Shown here: one piece after another, positions 62,354 through 64,000 of the stretch
Position numbering within the stretch: position 1 is the stretch's first letter
How the letters are laid out: every line of letters begins with the position of its first letter
Notes under the pieces: model-generated
What the model was told of the DNA's origin: nothing
Databases searched by the model: none
What the model saw: only the letters and a program-made list of their open reading frames with translations
Program-made: the position numbers and the translations under genes
Assembly: GCA_013215445.1 (NCBI GenBank)
Contig: JABSRA010000008.1
Location: forward strand, 1-64,000
From: Oceanospirillaceae bacterium
Lineage (GTDB): Bacteria; Pseudomonadota; Gammaproteobacteria; Pseudomonadales; Balneatricaceae
Length of the DNA stretch: 64,000 nt
Reading direction: 5' to 3'

Positions 62354-62728
62354 CTAGCCACCTGCCAGTTTCACCTTGTATTGACGTTTTTCCAGAAAGA
62401 CTTTGAGCACTTGGCGTTGATCACCCTGAATTTCAATCACGCCCGCTTTTACTGCGCCGCCGGTACCACAGTGTTGCTTCATTGCTTTCGCCAGCAGCTT
62501 TAATTCTTTATCGCCAAGGGAGACACCCTTGATTAACGTGACACCTTTACCCTTTCGGCCCTTAGTCTCACGATGAATACGCACAATGCCATCTAACGTG
62601 GACAATCGCTGCTGCTCTGATATCTGCTGGCAGCAGCACTCTTTGATAGGCGCTGCACAGCCGGGGCACATATTGCCGCTATCAGTTGAATAAACCAATC
62701 CACCGAGCTGCTCTTTTAATGATTTCAA
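62354..62728 (-). CDS. yciH: SUI1-family translation factor YciH
   Basis: 124 residues. The C-terminal SUI1/eIF1-like domain (about 45-124) has DGIVRIHRETKGRKGKGVTLIKG and QHCGTGGAVKAGVIEIQGDQ. An N-terminal cysteine cluster (CPGCAAPIKECCCQ) suggests zinc binding. E. coli YciH affects initiation fidelity and stress. It lies 12 bp after the dgt stop on the same strand. Confidence 0.92.
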   Translation of the reverse strand: MKSLKEQLGGLVYSTDSGNMCPGCAAPIKECCCQQISEQQRLSTLDGIVRIHRETKGRKGKGVTLIKGVSLGDKELKLLAKAMKQHCGTGGAVKAGVIEIQGDQRQVLKVFLEKRQYKVKLAGG

Positions 62729-62740
62729 TGCTTTGTTCTC

Positions 62741-64000
62741 TTAATGTACTGTGGTTATACCGCCAATCTGACGAGAGAGGTAGGCGGCATAGTTATCTGT
62801 CATGCCGGAGATGAAATCTAAAACTCGCATGTAACTATGGTATAACTCCCAATCCGGCTTGGGGGCGTGGATGCCCATTAGACTTAGGATTTTCTCACTG
62901 CGATAACTCAACTGTCCACTCTCTTGCTGATTTTTTTGATATTGTTCGAAAACCGCATGACAAAAAGAATCCAGCAACACCCCTAAACTACTATAGGCAC
63001 CCACCTCTAACTCGGTTTTGCGGGTATCGGGAAAAACCTCGTCACGAGCCAGATGTTTGGCCGCAGCCAAACCTTGGGCGACACATTTATCACCATCAAC
63101 TAATAACTCTCCCCGGTATTTCCCCTGCATAATGGCCGGGTAATTATGCATAAAAGCATTGATAACCGATTCAACCATATTTTCCATGGCCTTACCGCGC
63201 AGTGCCGATATTTTGCGCCGAGAGGATGCCTGGGAGTGAAAGACACTGTCGTCAAATTCCAAATCACCACAGAGTTGTTGCAAGATGGGTTTAATGCGGG
63301 CAAAGGATAATATATTTAACTCCATCGCATCTTCTAAATCTAGAATAGCGTAACAAATGTCGTCAGCGGCCTCCATTAAATAGGCCAGCGGATGACGACA
63401 CCAATGATTATCACCGAGCGAAATGAGCCCTAACTCCCCGGCTAACTTCTTCATGAAATCTAGCTCGGTCAAGTAACAACTAAATTTTCCCTTGTCACTC
63501 GCTTGCATCGATAACCAAGGGTATTTAATCAACGTGCCTAAGGTCGGGTAAGTTAAGCGCAAGCCTCCATCATACAAATGATTCTCGATGGTAGTCACCA
63601 CCCTAAACCCCTGTGCATTACCTTCAAAGGTCTGTATATCACACTGTTGCTCTGGGCTGAGAGAGGCAATCAGTTGCTCGCCCTTTGCCTGCTTGAACCA
63701 ATCGCGGATGGCATATTCGCCAGCATGGCCGAAGGGGGGATTGCCAATATCATGGGCGAGGCAAGCCGACTGTACTATCATACCCAAATCATGAGGACTC
63801 ACCCAGGAAGGTAATTTATCCTGAATGAGTTCCCCCACTCTAATCCCAAGGCTGCGTCCAATACTACCCACTTCAATGGAATGGGTTAAACGGGTGTGGA
63901 TATGATCATTTAAGGCCAGCGGATGGACTTGTGTTTTTCGTCCTAGCCGCCGAAATGCGCTAGAGAATATAATACGATCATGATCTTTGTGGAAATGACT
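62741..64000 (-). CDS. dgt: deoxyguanosinetriphosphate triphosphohydrolase-like protein (partial)
   Basis: The frame stays open to the right edge, so the start is outside the window; 419 residues are visible. Motifs: SSAFRRLGRKTQVHPL at the visible start, RLTHSIEVGSIGRSLG (HD-motif His), CLAHDIGNPPFGHAGE (the HD pair) and MEAADDICYAILDLEDA (Asp). HD-superfamily dGTPases hydrolyse dNTP to nucleoside plus triphosphate and affect dNTP pools and phage defence. The length fits the 430-450 residue type. It is followed by yciH and the 35-residue gene. Confidence 0.92.
   Translation of the reverse strand, partial: SHFHKDHDRIIFSSAFRRLGRKTQVHPLALNDHIHTRLTHSIEVGSIGRSLGIRVGELIQDKLPSWVSPHDLGMIVQSACLAHDIGNPPFGHAGEYAIRDWFKQAKGEQLIASLSPEQQCDIQTFEGNAQGFRVVTTIENHLYDGGLRLTYPTLGTLIKYPWLSMQASDKGKFSCYLTELDFMKKLAGELGLISLGDNHWCRHPLAYLMEAADDICYAILDLEDAMELNILSFARIKPILQQLCGDLEFDDSVFHSQASSRRKISALRGKAMENMVESVINAFMHNYPAIMQGKYRGELLVDGDKCVAQGLAAAKHLARDEVFPDTRKTELEVGAYSSLGVLLDSFCHAVFEQYQKNQQESGQLSYRSEKILSLMGIHAPKPDWELYHSYMRVLDFISGMTDNYAAYLSRQIGGITTVH

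Overview
The window looks like chromosome of a marine-type gammaproteobacterium related to the Pseudomonadales/Cellvibrionales. The main evidence is the minus-strand block recA - recX - alaS - lysC - csrA - tRNA-Ser - tRNA-Arg (1-6980), the order found around recA in Pseudomonas and relatives. Other ordinary gammaproteobacterial genes support this: pntAB, a 4.5S SRP RNA gene, cytochrome b561/YceI, a DUF2947 gene, hpf, flavodoxin, DUF1285, yciH and dgt. The placement is an inference from gene order and protein character; no search was run.

Layout. 1-6980: core block with four tandem tRNA-Arg(ACG) genes at an exact 117-bp period, tRNA-Ser(GCT), csrA, lysC, alaS, a recX broken by two in-frame TAA codons, and recA with a LexA box. 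7131-10276: a Gate-domain membrane protein divergent from an Lrp-type regulator, then two small unknown genes. 10747-14783: pntAB transhydrogenase and an SMP-30-type lactonase. 15153-26659: a minus-strand catabolic operon encoding a binding protein, ATPase and two permeases of a ribose-type ABC transporter, a SorC-family regulator, an aldo-keto reductase, a GlpD-like FAD dehydrogenase, an LsrF-like aldolase and an FGGY kinase. It mixes the gene content of lsr (AI-2) and ery (erythritol) loci. Two copies of a MITE-like repeat bracket it in opposite orientation (14816-15148 and 27049-27360). 27520-32823: a plus-strand cassette with cupin, class II aldolase, iron alcohol dehydrogenase, MmsA-type acylating aldehyde dehydrogenase and IclR regulator, probably completing the same catabolism. 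32974-33657: an SRAP (YedK/HMCES-like) protein.

33.8-51.2 kb is accessory DNA: a small inverted-repeat element, a GIY-YIG-like fragment, two glycosyltransferases, a multicopper oxidase fused to a CusF-like domain with a small periplasmic partner, a decayed and an intact REP-type (Y1/HUH) transposase, a lipoprotein, a haem-motif chemoreceptor set between duplicated sequences, an ArdC-like remnant, and a second catabolic operon (44777-50970: GlpD-like dehydrogenase, DeoR regulator, AGPS/GlcD-like flavoprotein, LsrF-like aldolase, FGGY kinase). From the SRP RNA gene (51.5 kb) onward the DNA is ordinary again.

The most interesting theme is that the same three-enzyme logic occurs twice in 36 kb with divergent sequences and different regulators: FGGY kinase, GlpD-like FAD dehydrogenase and Schiff-base aldolase. 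The inferred chemistry is phosphorylation of a polyol, oxidation to a ketose phosphate and cleavage to a triose phosphate plus an aldehyde. Neither substrate can be named from sequence. The MCO-CusF fusion and the haem-binding chemoreceptor are further candidates for new biology.
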